Part shown: positions 24,903 to 33,887 of the stretch, in pieces
How the letters are laid out: each line of letters opens with the position of its first letter
Position numbering within the stretch: the stretch's first letter is position 1
Origin: Alphaproteobacteria bacterium
Lineage (GTDB): Bacteria; Pseudomonadota; Alphaproteobacteria; Caulobacterales; Aquidulcibacteraceae
Reading direction: 5' to 3'
DNA length: 36,653 nt
NCBI GenBank assembly: GCA_026400735.1
Contig: JAPLOL010000084.1
Coordinates: 1-36,653, forward strand
Made by a program: the position numbers and the translations under genes
The notes under the pieces: generated by a model
The model's database searches: none
What the model saw: only the letters and a program-made list of their open reading frames with translations
Told to the model about the DNA's origin: nothing

Positions 24903-25273
24903 GGGCGCTGTCGTTTCCATGGAGCGGGATCAACGTCGAAACGAGATAGCACTCGTTCCAAGAGGTATCGGCTTGTGGGACCGAGATGAGGTGCTACGCC
25001 ATGGAGGTCGTTGCTGACGGCGTGCTCAAGCAATCCAATTTCGGCTAGGTTGGCGGCGTCTTGATCGCCAGTCGCTAGCTCTTCAACGTAAGCTGCAACG
25101 CGGCGCATCATGAGTTCGTCGGATTGACGCGCTGCGACAAACTTCATGAATAGATCTTCGTGAAGGATGTAGGCGCCATCGGCGGCCGAGTTCGCTAGCT
25201 CTGCTGCGGAAAATGCCCCACGCATCTCGGGAAATAGCGCGAGGCAACGCGCGTTGACTGACGAACTGTCCAT
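24899..25273 (-). CDS. Hypothetical protein, coupled to the VOC gene
   Basis: 124 residues, predicted soluble and helical, with Y-I-L-H-E-D-L-F-M-K-F and N-L-A-E-I-G-L-L-E-H-A stretches and a P-T-S-R-Y-L-L-E near the end. The spacing of paired acidic and hydrophobic residues resembles small immunity-type or regulatory proteins, but no family is recognised. Its stop overlaps the VOC start by four bases. Divergent from the helicase gene, 59 bases apart. Confidence 0.65.
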   Translation of the reverse strand: MDSSSVNARCLALFPEMRGAFSAAELANSAADGAYILHEDLFMKFVAARQSDELMMRRVAAYVEELATGDQDAANLAEIGLLEHAVSNDLHGVAPHLGPTSRYLLERVLSRFDVDPAPWKRQRP

Positions 25274-25332
25274 CGATCGAAGTTAACACTCTCCGCGTTG
25301 CGAACAAAGGCGAAACACTGCAGCTTCGGCGC

Positions 25333-27351
25333 ATGTCGCGAATCAACAGCGCAGCCTTTGACGATCTGAACGCGGAGCAGCGTGCGGCGGTGGAGCATGG
25401 GCTCGCGCCGTTGCTTGTGATTGCGGGCGCGGGGTCGGGGAAGACGAAGACGTTGTCGTGCCGTGTGGCGCACCTCGTTGCGAACGGGGCTGATCCGTCG
25501 CGCATTCTGTTGCTGACGTTTTCGCGGCGCGCGGCGAGTGAGATGATTGCGCGCGTTGGCAAGGTGATGGCCGGCGATGTGCGCATGCCGTGGGCGGGGA
25601 CGTTTCACGCGATTGGCGCGCGGCTGTTGCGCGAGCTAGCGCCAGTGATCGGCATCGATCCGGAATTTACGATCCATGATCGCAGCGATAGCGCCGATCT
25701 AATGGGCATGGTGCGCCAGGAGCTTGGCGTGGCGACGGGCGCGAAGCGGTTTCCGATGAAGGGGACATGCCTCGCGATTTATTCGCGTGTCGTGAACGCG
25801 GATGAGTCGATCGACGATGCGGTGGTGGCGCAGTTTCCGTGGTGCCGTGAGTGGAACGCGGAGCTGAAGACGCTGTTCGGCGCGTATGTCGAAGCCAAGC
25901 AGAAGCAGAACGTGCTGGACTATGACGATCTGCTTTGGCTTTGGGCCGAGGCGATGAATGAGCCGGCGTTGGCGCGCGAGGTTGGCGCGCGGTTCGATCA
26001 TGTGTTGGTCGATGAGTATCAGGACACGAACAAGCTGCAAGCGCGCATCCTGTTGGCGATGAAGCCGGATGGGCGTGGGCTTACTGTGGTCGGTGATGAC
26101 GCGCAGTCGATCTACTCGTTCCGCGCGGCGGATGTGCGCAACATTCTGGAGTTTCCGAAGGCGTTCACGCCGGAAGCGCGCCTGGTGACGTTGGAGCAGA
26201 ATTATCGCTCGACGTCGCCGATCCTCGAAGCGTCGAACGCGGTGATCGATCTGGCGAAGGAGCGCTTCACGAAAAACTTGCGCACGACGCGTGCGGGTGG
26301 TGTTGCGCCGAGGCTGGTGAGCGTGCGTGATGAAGCGGCGCAGGCGAGCTACATCGCGGAGAACGTGCTGGAGGCGCGCGAGCGCGGGCTGACGTTGATG
26401 CAGCAGGCCATTCTCTTTCGCGCGGCGGACTTTTCCGCGCCGGTGGAGTTGGAGCTGGCGAAACGCGACATACCGTTCGTGAAGTTTGGCGGACTGAAGT
26501 TTCTCGAAGCGTCGCACGTGAAGGATTTTCTGGCGATCCTGCGCTGGGCGCAGAATGGCGGCGATCGCATCGCGGGCTTTCGTGCGTTGCAGCTGGTGCC
26601 TGGTGTTGGACCTGCGAAGGCGTCGCGCATGTTGGACGCGGTGGATGAGACGGGCGCGTATGGCGTCGTGCGGAATACTGCGCCGCCGGCTGGTGCGAGC
26701 GAGGCGTGGGATGCGCTGAAGCAAATGCTTGGTGATCTGCAGGGCGCCACGAGGCCGGCGGATCTTGATCTGGCCGCGCACTGGTCTCTGCCGATGATGA
26801 ATGAGCGCTATGACGATGCGCGTGTGCGTGCGGGCGATATCGATCAGATGCAGCGGATTGGCGCGACGTTTGGGTCGCGCACGAGTTTCTTGACGGAGCT
26901 GACGCTCGATCCGCCGAACTCAACCAGCGATGAAAGCGGCAAGTCGTCGAAGGATGATGACTATCTGATCTTGTCGACGATCCACTCGGCCAAGGGGCAG
27001 GAGTGGAAGAATGTGTTCGTGCTGAATGTTGTCGATGGCTGCATGCCGTCGGATTTGGGCGCGGGGTCGACGGCGGAACTGGAAGAGGAGCGGCGGCTGC
27101 TCTATGTGGCGATGACGCGCGCGAAGGATGAGCTGCATCTCATCACGCCGCAGCGTTTCTATCACACGCAACAAAGCAAGGGCGGCGACAAGCACGTGTA
27201 CGCGATCCGCTCGCGGTTTATTCCTGAGTACGTCGCGTCGAAGTTTGAGCAGACGGCATGGGCGCCGGAGGCTGTCGCTGGCGGCGCTGCGGTGAGCGGG
27301 CCGCTGCCGAAGATTGATCTCGCAGCGAAAGCGCGCTCGCGCTTCAGTTAG
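25333..27351 (+). CDS. UvrD/Rep-type superfamily 1 DNA helicase
   Basis: A 3'-to-5' ATP-dependent DNA helicase of 672 residues. Visible motifs, in order: Q motif L-N-A-E-Q, Walker A A-G-A-G-S-G-K-T (31-38), L-T-F-S-R-R-A-A, V-D-E-Y-Q-D-T-N (about 226-233), V-G-D-D-A-Q-S-I-Y-S-F-R, E-Q-N-Y-R-S-T, T-I-H-S-A-K-G-Q-E-W and Y-V-A-M-T-R-A-K. The length and motif set fit a stand-alone UvrD/PcrA-like enzyme for repair or fork processing. The gene ends overlapping the convergent DUF1295 gene by eight bases. A specific name (uvrD or another paralogue) cannot be chosen from the window. Confidence 0.93.
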   Translation: MSRINSAAFDDLNAEQRAAVEHGLAPLLVIAGAGSGKTKTLSCRVAHLVANGADPSRILLLTFSRRAASEMIARVGKVMAGDVRMPWAGTFHAIGARLLRELAPVIGIDPEFTIHDRSDSADLMGMVRQELGVATGAKRFPMKGTCLAIYSRVVNADESIDDAVVAQFPWCREWNAELKTLFGAYVEAKQKQNVLDYDDLLWLWAEAMNEPALAREVGARFDHVLVDEYQDTNKLQARILLAMKPDGRGLTVVGDDAQSIYSFRAADVRNILEFPKAFTPEARLVTLEQNYRSTSPILEASNAVIDLAKERFTKNLRTTRAGGVAPRLVSVRDEAAQASYIAENVLEARERGLTLMQQAILFRAADFSAPVELELAKRDIPFVKFGGLKFLEASHVKDFLAILRWAQNGGDRIAGFRALQLVPGVGPAKASRMLDAVDETGAYGVVRNTAPPAGASEAWDALKQMLGDLQGATRPADLDLAAHWSLPMMNERYDDARVRAGDIDQMQRIGATFGSRTSFLTELTLDPPNSTSDESGKSSKDDDYLILSTIHSAKGQEWKNVFVLNVVDGCMPSDLGAGSTAELEEERRLLYVAMTRAKDELHLITPQRFYHTQQSKGGDKHVYAIRSRFIPEYVASKFEQTAWAPEAVAGGAAVSGPLPKIDLAAKARSRFS

Positions 27352-28141
27352 CCTTTGGCGGCAGCGGGATGAAGCTTGAGGTGCGGCGCTTGTAGGCTTC
27401 GTAGTCCGGGCGCGTGCGCTGGAGATGCGGCTCGGTTGTCGGCGCACCGCTGACGCGTGTGAGTAGGAACGTGATGAGCACTGGGCCTGGGAGCGACCAG
27501 AGGCCCATGCCGGCGTCGAGCGCGATCGCCCAGATGCCCCACCAGCAGCAAAGTTCGCCGAAATAATTTGGGTGCCGCGAATAGCGCCAGAGGCCGCGGT
27601 TCATGACTTTGTCTTTGTTCTCGCTGAGCGATTTGAAGTGTGCGAGCTGCGCGTCGGCGATGGCTTCGTAGATGATGCCGAAGACAGAAAGCCAAAGCCC
27701 GATGCTGGCGATTGCGCCGAATGTTTCTGTTTGGGGGATTTGGCCCAGTTGCGCCGGCAGCGACATGATCATTTGCAGCACGAGTTGCGGACCGAAAACC
27801 CAGAGCAGCGAAAACATCGCGAAGTTGAGGCCGTGTTTCTGCCGTGCGCGTTCGGCGAGCTTGGCGTAGCGGCGATCGTGGCCATGATTGCGCCAGCGCC
27901 AAATTAGATAGATGCCGAGGCGAAGGCCCCATGCGCTAGCGAGTAGAAGCAGTGCAGTTGCGTGCAGGCTTGGGGCGTCGATCTGCACGTAGGTCGACCA
28001 TGCGAGGACAACGACGCCCAGGCCCCACCAGGAATCGACGTAGCTCGGGTCTTTCAGCGGAATGCTGATGAGCCAGAGTGCGGCGAAGCACACGCCGGTG
28101 ACGATGAGGTTGGTGAGCAGGATGGGGAGGGCTTCGGTCAT
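27344..28141 (-). CDS. DUF1295 family membrane protein (steroid 5-alpha-reductase-like)
   Basis: 265 residues with about seven hydrophobic segments. The family core is clear: the helix with D-S-W-W-G-L, then R-Y-A-K-L, and in the C-terminal half N-R-G-L-W-R-Y-S-R-H-P-N-Y-F-G-E followed by R-T-R-P-D-Y-E-A-Y-K-R-R-T-S-S-F-I-P. The R-H-P-N-Y-F-G-E stretch is shared with isoprenylcysteine methyltransferase and steroid reductase folds. Substrate unknown. The ribosome site before ATG 28141 is weak. It stands alone between the helicase and an unknown gene. Confidence 0.88.
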   Translation of the reverse strand: MTEALPILLTNLIVTGVCFAALWLISIPLKDPSYVDSWWGLGVVVLAWSTYVQIDAPSLHATALLLLASAWGLRLGIYLIWRWRNHGHDRRYAKLAERARQKHGLNFAMFSLLWVFGPQLVLQMIMSLPAQLGQIPQTETFGAIASIGLWLSVFGIIYEAIADAQLAHFKSLSENKDKVMNRGLWRYSRHPNYFGELCCWWGIWAIALDAGMGLWSLPGPVLITFLLTRVSGAPTTEPHLQRTRPDYEAYKRRTSSFIPLPPKAN

Positions 28142-28192
28142 GCGACCGCGTATAGCGCAAATGCCTTCCGCCTAACCAGGGGAAGGGAGGCA

Positions 28193-28513
28193 CTACTTGC
28201 GGAGGAACACGACCAGCCAAGGATATTTTGGCGAAGGAAATTCTCGATCGTCGATCACCACTTCGAACCGGAAGTCAGGTCGCCCCATGTCGACGACGTA
28301 GTTTTCGAAACAATCCTCTACTTCACCGATCTCTTCTCGGTCTTCGACGTCATCGCTTTCCAGCACGAAGCGAACTTGCCACGGTTCGTGCTTCAGATTG
28401 ATGGCCACCATTCTGAAGTTTGGCGTGATTGCGCCGAGAAGCGCTTGTCCCAGCATGACGACCGCCATGTTCTGGCGGCTTAGCTCTTCTGGAGAAATGC
28501 GGATGCCATCCAT
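28193..28513 (-). CDS. Hypothetical protein following the omega-aminotransferase
   Basis: 106 residues, soluble and acidic, starting M-D-G-I-R-I-S-P-E-E-L. A helix with Q-A-L-L-G-A-I-T-P-N-F-R leads into strands V-R-F-V-L-E-S-D-D and an acidic helix D-R-E-E-I-G-E-V-E-D-C-F-E. That alternation of a small alpha/beta fold with an acidic helix is seen in some immunity-type proteins, but I do not assign a family. Its ATG lies one base after the aminotransferase stop, so the two are co-transcribed. Confidence 0.7.
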   Translation of the reverse strand: MDGIRISPEELSRQNMAVVMLGQALLGAITPNFRMVAINLKHEPWQVRFVLESDDVEDREEIGEVEDCFENYVVDMGRPDFRFEVVIDDREFPSPKYPWLVVFLRK

Positions 28514-28514
28514 C

Positions 28515-29840
28515 CTACGCGATCTGCTTCAGCGCGCTGCGCACGGTGTCCGCGATCTGATCGATCTGCGCTTTTTCGATGATGAGCGGCGGTGAGAAAG
28601 CGAGGATGTCGCCGGTGACGCGGATGAGGACGCCGGCGTCGAAGCATCTCTTGAAGGCTTCGAGGGCGCGTGCGGTGGGTGCGCCTGAGCGCGGTTCGAG
28701 TTCGATGCCGCCGATGAGGCCGAGATTGCGGATGTCGATGACGTGCGGCGCGTCGCGGAGCGAGTGCATCGCGTCTTCCCAATAGGGCGCGAGTTCAGCG
28801 GCGTGTTCAAAGAGTTGCTCGTCTTTGAAGGTGTCGAGCGTGGCAATGCCGGCGGCGCAGGCGAGCGGATGGCCGCTGGTGGTGTAGCCGTGGAAGAGCT
28901 CGATCGGCGTGTCGGCGTTGGCGAGGATGGTGTCGTAGATTTCGCGGGACGCTGCGACGGCGCCCATGGGTACGGCAGCGTTGGTGATGGCTTTGGCCAT
29001 GGTGAGCAGATCGGGCTTCACGTCGAAGAAGTCGGCGGCGAATGGCGCGCCGAGGCGCCCGAAGCCGGTGATGACTTCGTCGAAAATGAGCAGGATGTCG
29101 TGTTTGGTGCAGAGCTCGCGCAGGCGCTTCAGATAGCCCTTCGGCGGCATGATCACGCCGGTAGAGCCGGCGACCGGCTCTACGATGACGGCGGCGATGG
29201 TGCTGGCGTCGTGGAGTTGCACGATGCGTTCGAGGGCGTCGGCGAATTCGGCGCCGTGTGGCGGCTCGCCGCGTGAGAAGGCGTTGCGGGCGATGTCGAG
29301 TGTGTGCGGCAGGTGATCGACGCCAGCGACCATCGGGCCGTAGGTCATGCGATTGCGAACGATGCCGCCGACGCTGATGCCGCCGAAATTGGTGCCGTGA
29401 TAGCCGCGCTCGCGGCCGATGAGGCGATATTTGCCAGGCTTGCCGCGGGCTTTTTGGTAGGCGAGCGCGATCTTCAGCGCGGTGTCGGCGGATTCGCTGC
29501 CGCTATTGGTAAAGAAGATGCGGTCGAGATTTGTTGGCAGGATTTCGCCGAGGCGGTTGGCGAACTCGAATGCGGCTGGGTGGCCGAGGTTGAAATTGGT
29601 GGCGTAGTCGAGTTCAGCGGCCGCGCGTTGGATGGCTTCAACAATGCGCGGGCGTCCGTGACCGGCGGCGCAGCACCAGAGGCCGGCGGTGCCGTCAAGG
29701 ATCGCGCGGCCGTCGGGCGTGTAATAGTGCATGCCTTCGGCGCGCACGACCATGCGTGGATCGGCCTTGAATGCGCGGTTCGGCGTGAACGGCATCCAGA
29801 AAGAGTCGAGCGAGTTTGGGCGCGGTGTGTCAGCGGACAT
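28515..29840 (-). CDS. Class III omega-amino acid:pyruvate aminotransferase
   Basis: A PLP enzyme of 441 residues moving the terminal amino group of beta-alanine, GABA-like or diamine-derived substrates to pyruvate. Landmarks: S-F-W-M-P-F-T-P-N-R at 13-22 (typical of this branch), T-N-S-G-S-E-S-A-D-T-A-L (111-122) for the cofactor phosphate, Asp254 in I-F-D-E-V, and the Schiff-base Lys283 in T-M-A-K-A-I-T-N. No ribosome site is obvious. A small unknown gene follows by one base. With the amine operon on the other side of the acylase it suggests nitrogen-compound catabolism here. Confidence 0.9.
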   Translation of the reverse strand: MSADTPRPNSLDSFWMPFTPNRAFKADPRMVVRAEGMHYYTPDGRAILDGTAGLWCCAAGHGRPRIVEAIQRAAAELDYATNFNLGHPAAFEFANRLGEILPTNLDRIFFTNSGSESADTALKIALAYQKARGKPGKYRLIGRERGYHGTNFGGISVGGIVRNRMTYGPMVAGVDHLPHTLDIARNAFSRGEPPHGAEFADALERIVQLHDASTIAAVIVEPVAGSTGVIMPPKGYLKRLRELCTKHDILLIFDEVITGFGRLGAPFAADFFDVKPDLLTMAKAITNAAVPMGAVAASREIYDTILANADTPIELFHGYTTSGHPLACAAGIATLDTFKDEQLFEHAAELAPYWEDAMHSLRDAPHVIDIRNLGLIGGIELEPRSGAPTARALEAFKRCFDAGVLIRVTGDILAFSPPLIIEKAQIDQIADTVRSALKQIA

Positions 29841-29878
29841 GAGGTATTGTCACGCCGCATAACGACGTGCGCAATACT

Positions 29879-31912
29879 TCAATTCGCGGGCGTTGGTTGC
29901 ACGTCGACCGTGCGCCATTCGCGGCGGATGAACATCTCGGATTGGTCGTTGTAGTGCGGGCTTTCGGGGCGGTCGCTGGCGCCCCATTGGCTGATGACGC
30001 GCGTGGTGAGCGTGTGGTCGGGCGCCCAGTCGATGATCATCAAGAAGCCGTCGCCGAAGTCGCCGTTGAGGCGACCATCCGGATCATCGTGCCAGCGGAT
30101 GGCGCGCAACACGTCCGGTGCGCCCTCGAGCGGGAGATCGACATTGCCGCGACGCAGACGGAGCACGTCGCCAAGCGGCGGGTCAAGCCGGCCGAAATGG
30201 GATTGCAGATGCGCTGCGGCGGTGCGCGCTGCTTCAACTGGCGTTGGCGGCGTTCCGCCAGCGCGTTGAGCATTGTAGATCGCTTGATACATGATGCCGA
30301 CTAGCGCGGCGGCCGGGCTATCGTTGTTGGCGCGCCGATCCCAGGAGCGCAGCAGGTTTTGGATCGCAGCTAGTTCGGAATCGTTCGTGGAATCGGCTGC
30401 GAGGATTTCGTTGATCGCGGCTACCGTTTGCGAGCGCTCGCTTGAGGTCAGATCGAACTTTGCGGCGAGCAATTGCTCTTCGCTGATGCTGCGGAGTGGC
30501 GAAAGGATCTCGACGGCGCGGTAGCCGCGGTTGGTGAGATAGGTTTCGATGGCGGGCGCGGCGTCGGGGTATTGCTCCGGACGCATGTCGGCGCTTGGGT
30601 CGGTGGACGACCACGGCGCGCCGTTGGTGCTGTAGAGCCAGCCGCTCGATGGATTGTCGAGCACTGGCGCGTCGAGACGGTCGTCCATCGCCCAGATGTT
30701 GGCGCTTGTGTCGCCCGCGAGGCAGCCGGAATAATCGTAGCCTTCCGGGCGGCGCGGCAAGATTGCGTTGTAGTGATAGGCGATGTGGCCGGTGTTGTCA
30801 GCGTAGAGGAAGTTGAACGAGGGGATGGCGCGCATCGACATTGCTTCGCGCCATTCTTCGTAATTGTGTGCGTGGCCCATGCGATAGAATTGTTCGAGCG
30901 GGCGGATTTCGCCGGCGCCGGCGTAGCGCACAGCAACCCAACCATCTGCTGTCTCGAAAGCAGGACCGTGTTCGGTGTAGCGGAGCGTGCGTGGGATCGG
31001 GACGGTGACAGGTCCCATTTTTACCCAAAGCCAGATTTGGCGCGTGCGGAAACGCTTCCATTCGCCGTCGAAGAAATACTGATCGCGATGGGCGTTGTCG
31101 GTGGTGAGGCGATAGATGTCCGCCAGATCCGGTAGGTTTACGGTTGCAGCGTAAGCGATGTCGCCGTTGGTGCCGAGCACTGGGAACGGCGAGCCGGGGA
31201 AGAGGCCGCCATACATGCGCCAGCCGGTGTCGGATGAAACACCGGCTTCGTACCACGCGACCGGGCCAGCCCATGGCTGGTGCGAATTGACGATGAGGCG
31301 CGTGTGGCCGTCGCTGGAACGACGAGGGCTAACGGCGAATGCGTTAGAGCCGTTGTCGATGATGTCGGCAGTCGCTTCGTGCACGGCGCAGGGATGGCCC
31401 TCTTTGTTGGCGACCATGCCGAGTGTGCGCTCAAAGCCCCAAAAGAGGGGCACGGTAAGCGCTGAGCCGGCAACAACGTCGCGTGCGGTGACGTTGCGGG
31501 CGCCGGGAAGCACTTCTTCAGGGTGTTCGACGCCGTAGGCGTTGAGGCCGTCGGCGTAGCCTTGCGCCACTGCGCGGAACTCCGGCGAAATGCGTGTCTC
31601 GAACCCCGCATCAACAGCTTCTTGGATGCCGAGCAAGTTCCAGAGGAAATCGGATTTCGCGCCGTCCTCACCTAGGTGCGCACCGAGACGACCGCGAGCC
31701 GCGAGTACGACAAGTTGAACGGTGGCGAAATTATCCTGGGCGTGCGCGTAGCCAATGCCGTAAGCGGCTTCTTGGTCATCGCGCCCATGCACGTTCGGCA
31801 CGCCGTAGGCGTCGCGGGTTATGGTGGGGTTATATTGACGCGCGGGCGCCAAAGGCGCCGGCGTGCAACTGCTGATCGCTATCGCCGCGACCAATATCGC
31901 CAACCCGCGCAT
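29879..31912 (-). CDS. Penicillin acylase family Ntn-hydrolase, lipoprotein
   Basis: A secreted amide hydrolase of 677 residues, related to acyl-homoserine-lactone and aculeacin acylases. The start at 31912 gives a lipoprotein signal, I-S-S-C (Cys16); GGGGGAG precedes it. An alpha region begins R-D-A-Y-G-V-P-N-V-H-G (33-43). Autoprocessing is expected at Gly188-Ser189 in D-N-G-S-N-A-F-A-V-S-P, Ser189 being the nucleophile. Later motifs N-S-H-Q-P-W-A-G-P and G-N-T-G-H-type D-N-T-G-H-I-A-Y fit the family. The substrate (lactone signal, peptide or antibiotic) is open. Lipid anchoring is less usual than a plain signal peptide. Confidence 0.9.
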   Translation of the reverse strand: MRGLAILVAAIAISSCTPAPLAPARQYNPTITRDAYGVPNVHGRDDQEAAYGIGYAHAQDNFATVQLVVLAARGRLGAHLGEDGAKSDFLWNLLGIQEAVDAGFETRISPEFRAVAQGYADGLNAYGVEHPEEVLPGARNVTARDVVAGSALTVPLFWGFERTLGMVANKEGHPCAVHEATADIIDNGSNAFAVSPRRSSDGHTRLIVNSHQPWAGPVAWYEAGVSSDTGWRMYGGLFPGSPFPVLGTNGDIAYAATVNLPDLADIYRLTTDNAHRDQYFFDGEWKRFRTRQIWLWVKMGPVTVPIPRTLRYTEHGPAFETADGWVAVRYAGAGEIRPLEQFYRMGHAHNYEEWREAMSMRAIPSFNFLYADNTGHIAYHYNAILPRRPEGYDYSGCLAGDTSANIWAMDDRLDAPVLDNPSSGWLYSTNGAPWSSTDPSADMRPEQYPDAAPAIETYLTNRGYRAVEILSPLRSISEEQLLAAKFDLTSSERSQTVAAINEILAADSTNDSELAAIQNLLRSWDRRANNDSPAAALVGIMYQAIYNAQRAGGTPPTPVEAARTAAAHLQSHFGRLDPPLGDVLRLRRGNVDLPLEGAPDVLRAIRWHDDPDGRLNGDFGDGFLMIIDWAPDHTLTTRVISQWGASDRPESPHYNDQSEMFIRREWRTVDVQPTPAN

Positions 31913-32033
31913 GTAACTCTCCCCCAAGCTTGCCGGATTTGGTAGCGCAGAGCGGCCCGCAACGGAAGAAAGCGTTTTCAACTAGGGCGGCGTCCCTCTA
32001 AAGAGAGCGGCACTTAAGGCTGCGAGGACTTCG

Positions 32034-32366
32034 ATGAGTTACGGCGACGTGGTGACAACGCTTACCGGAGGTTCGGGTAAGCAATACATGTTCAACATTC
32101 ATCCCCGCAGCACGACGTTTCAGGCGAAGCCAGGCGTTTACGTGATGGCGCGCGAGAAGGCCGGCACGCCCAACACGTACGAATTTTGCTTTGTCGGAGA
32201 GACAGCAGATCTCTCCAAGCGTCCCCTTAGCCCAGACAAACAGCCGTGCTTCAGCAAGTTTGGCGTGACGCTGATCTTCCTGATCGAGGAGTTCGACGCA
32301 AACAAGCGCGCGCAGGTGGTTCGCGATCTAGTGCAAGCGTACGTTCCGGGCTGCAACACGCTTTAA
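32034..32366 (+). CDS. Small protein with GIY-YIG-like pattern, uncharacterised
   Basis: 110 residues. G-V-Y-V-M, then F-C-F-V-G-E-T-A-D-L-S-K-R, reproduces the spacing of a GIY-YIG fold, with the YIG replaced by F-V-G and the Arg kept. It continues P-C-F-S-K-F-G-V and ends A-Y-V-P-G-C-N-T-L. The usual catalytic Glu later in the fold is not obvious, so it may not be a nuclease. GAGG lies seven bases before the ATG. It precedes the aldehyde dehydrogenase by 30 bases but is probably a separate unit. Confidence 0.7.
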   Translation: MSYGDVVTTLTGGSGKQYMFNIHPRSTTFQAKPGVYVMAREKAGTPNTYEFCFVGETADLSKRPLSPDKQPCFSKFGVTLIFLIEEFDANKRAQVVRDLVQAYVPGCNTL

Positions 32367-32396
32367 GCGCGCCTGCTTTTGCGCTAACCAGCGGGC

Positions 32397-33887
32397 ATGA
32401 CGCTTCAACAAAATCTCGCCCGCGCGGGCAGCACAAAATTTCCGACCCATGCAGTGATCGACGGCGAGTTGGTCGCGGCCAAGAGCGGCAAGACATTTGA
32501 CAATGTCGGGCCGCGTGATGGGAAGGTCGTTTCTAAAGTCGCCGCCGGCGATGCCGAAGACATTGATGCTGCGGTAAAGGCAGCGCGCGCGGCGTTTGAG
32601 GACGGACGTTGGCGTAACAAGCATCCGCGCGAAAAGAAGAAGATCATGTTCAAGCTCGCCGAGCTGATGGAGCGTGATCTGGAAGAGCTGGCGTTTCTTG
32701 AAACGCTCGATATGGGCAAGCCCATTCGCGACACGCGCTCGGTGGACATTCCAACAGCGATTAATTCGATCCGCTGGTATGCGGAAGCCCTGGACAAAGT
32801 TTACGGCGAGGTAGCGACGACGCCGTCCGATCGCTTGAGCTTTATCGTGCGTGAGCCGCTTGGTGTCGTCGGCGCGATCGTGCCGTGGAATTTTCCGCTG
32901 CACATGGCGTGCTGGAAAGTTGCACCGGCGCTGGCGACTGGAAACTCGATCGTGCTGAAGCCGGCGGAGCAATCACCGTCGACCGCCTTGAAGCTTGGTG
33001 AGCTGGCGCTTGAGGCGGGAATTCCGCCGGGCGTGCTCAACGTTGTGCCGGGTTTTGGTGAAACGGCAGGGCGGGCGTTGGCGCGGCACATGGATGTCGA
33101 TCTCATCGCGTTCACGGGCTCAGGCGAAGTTGGCCGCAAGCTCATGATTTACGCGGCCGAGAGCAATCTGAAGCGCGTCGCATTGGAGCTTGGTGGCAAA
33201 AGTCCGCAGATTGTGTTTGCCGATGCAGAAGATCTCGACGCCGCGGCGGATGCTGCCGCGTGGGGGATCTTTTTCAATCAGGGCGAGATTTGCAACGCGG
33301 CGTCGCGGCTGTTGGTCGAGGCGTCGATCAAGGATGATTTCCTTGAGCGTGTGGTGAAGCGCTCGAAACAATACATGCCGGGCGATCCGCTGGACCCTGA
33401 AAGTGTTGCGGGCGCGTTGGTCAGCGAAGGCCAGATGAAGCGTGTGCTCGGTTACATCGATACGGCGCGCAAGGAAGGCGCCAATATGGCCTTGGGCGGC
33501 AAACGCGTGCGCGAAGAGACGGGCGGCTATTATGTCGAGCCGACCGTTTTTCATCGCATGGATAATTCGCACACCTTGGCGCGTGAAGAAGTGTTTGGGC
33601 CGGTGCTGGGTGTGCTTGGCTTTACCGACGAAGATCACGCGGTGAAGATCGCTAACGATACGGTCTACGGGCTCGCATCAGGCTTGTGGACGGCGAACAT
33701 CTCGCGCGCGCATCGTGTGGCGCGGAAGCTGCGGACTGGGCTGGTGTGGATCAATGGTTGGGATGCTTGCGACATCACCGTGCCGTTTGGCGGCGCGAAG
33801 CAATCAGGCTTCGGGCGCGATCGCTCTCTGCATGCGCTTGAGAAATACACCGAGCTCAAGGGCATCTCGATCACGTATAAGCCGTGA
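32397..33887 (+). CDS. puuC: Aldehyde dehydrogenase (PuuC-like)
   Basis: Oxidises an amino-aldehyde to the acid with NAD(P). 496 residues: P-W-N-F-P (163-167) with the oxyanion Asn165, F-T-G-S-G-E-V-G-R near 240-247 for the cofactor, Glu264 in L-E-L-G-G-K-S-P, and the nucleophile Cys299 in N-Q-G-E-I-C-N. The sequence type matches gamma-glutamyl-gamma-aminobutyraldehyde dehydrogenases, supported by the PuuA-like gene in the same operon. Its stop overlaps the next start by four bases (GTGA). The ribosome site is weak. Symbol by family and context. Confidence 0.87.
   Translation: MTLQQNLARAGSTKFPTHAVIDGELVAAKSGKTFDNVGPRDGKVVSKVAAGDAEDIDAAVKAARAAFEDGRWRNKHPREKKKIMFKLAELMERDLEELAFLETLDMGKPIRDTRSVDIPTAINSIRWYAEALDKVYGEVATTPSDRLSFIVREPLGVVGAIVPWNFPLHMACWKVAPALATGNSIVLKPAEQSPSTALKLGELALEAGIPPGVLNVVPGFGETAGRALARHMDVDLIAFTGSGEVGRKLMIYAAESNLKRVALELGGKSPQIVFADAEDLDAAADAAAWGIFFNQGEICNAASRLLVEASIKDDFLERVVKRSKQYMPGDPLDPESVAGALVSEGQMKRVLGYIDTARKEGANMALGGKRVREETGGYYVEPTVFHRMDNSHTLAREEVFGPVLGVLGFTDEDHAVKIANDTVYGLASGLWTANISRAHRVARKLRTGLVWINGWDACDITVPFGGAKQSGFGRDRSLHALEKYTELKGISITYKP

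Noticed and set aside
25699-26781. 360-residue minus-strand frame opposite the helicase
   Set aside because: Arg-rich shadow of a gene with all superfamily 1 helicase motifs.
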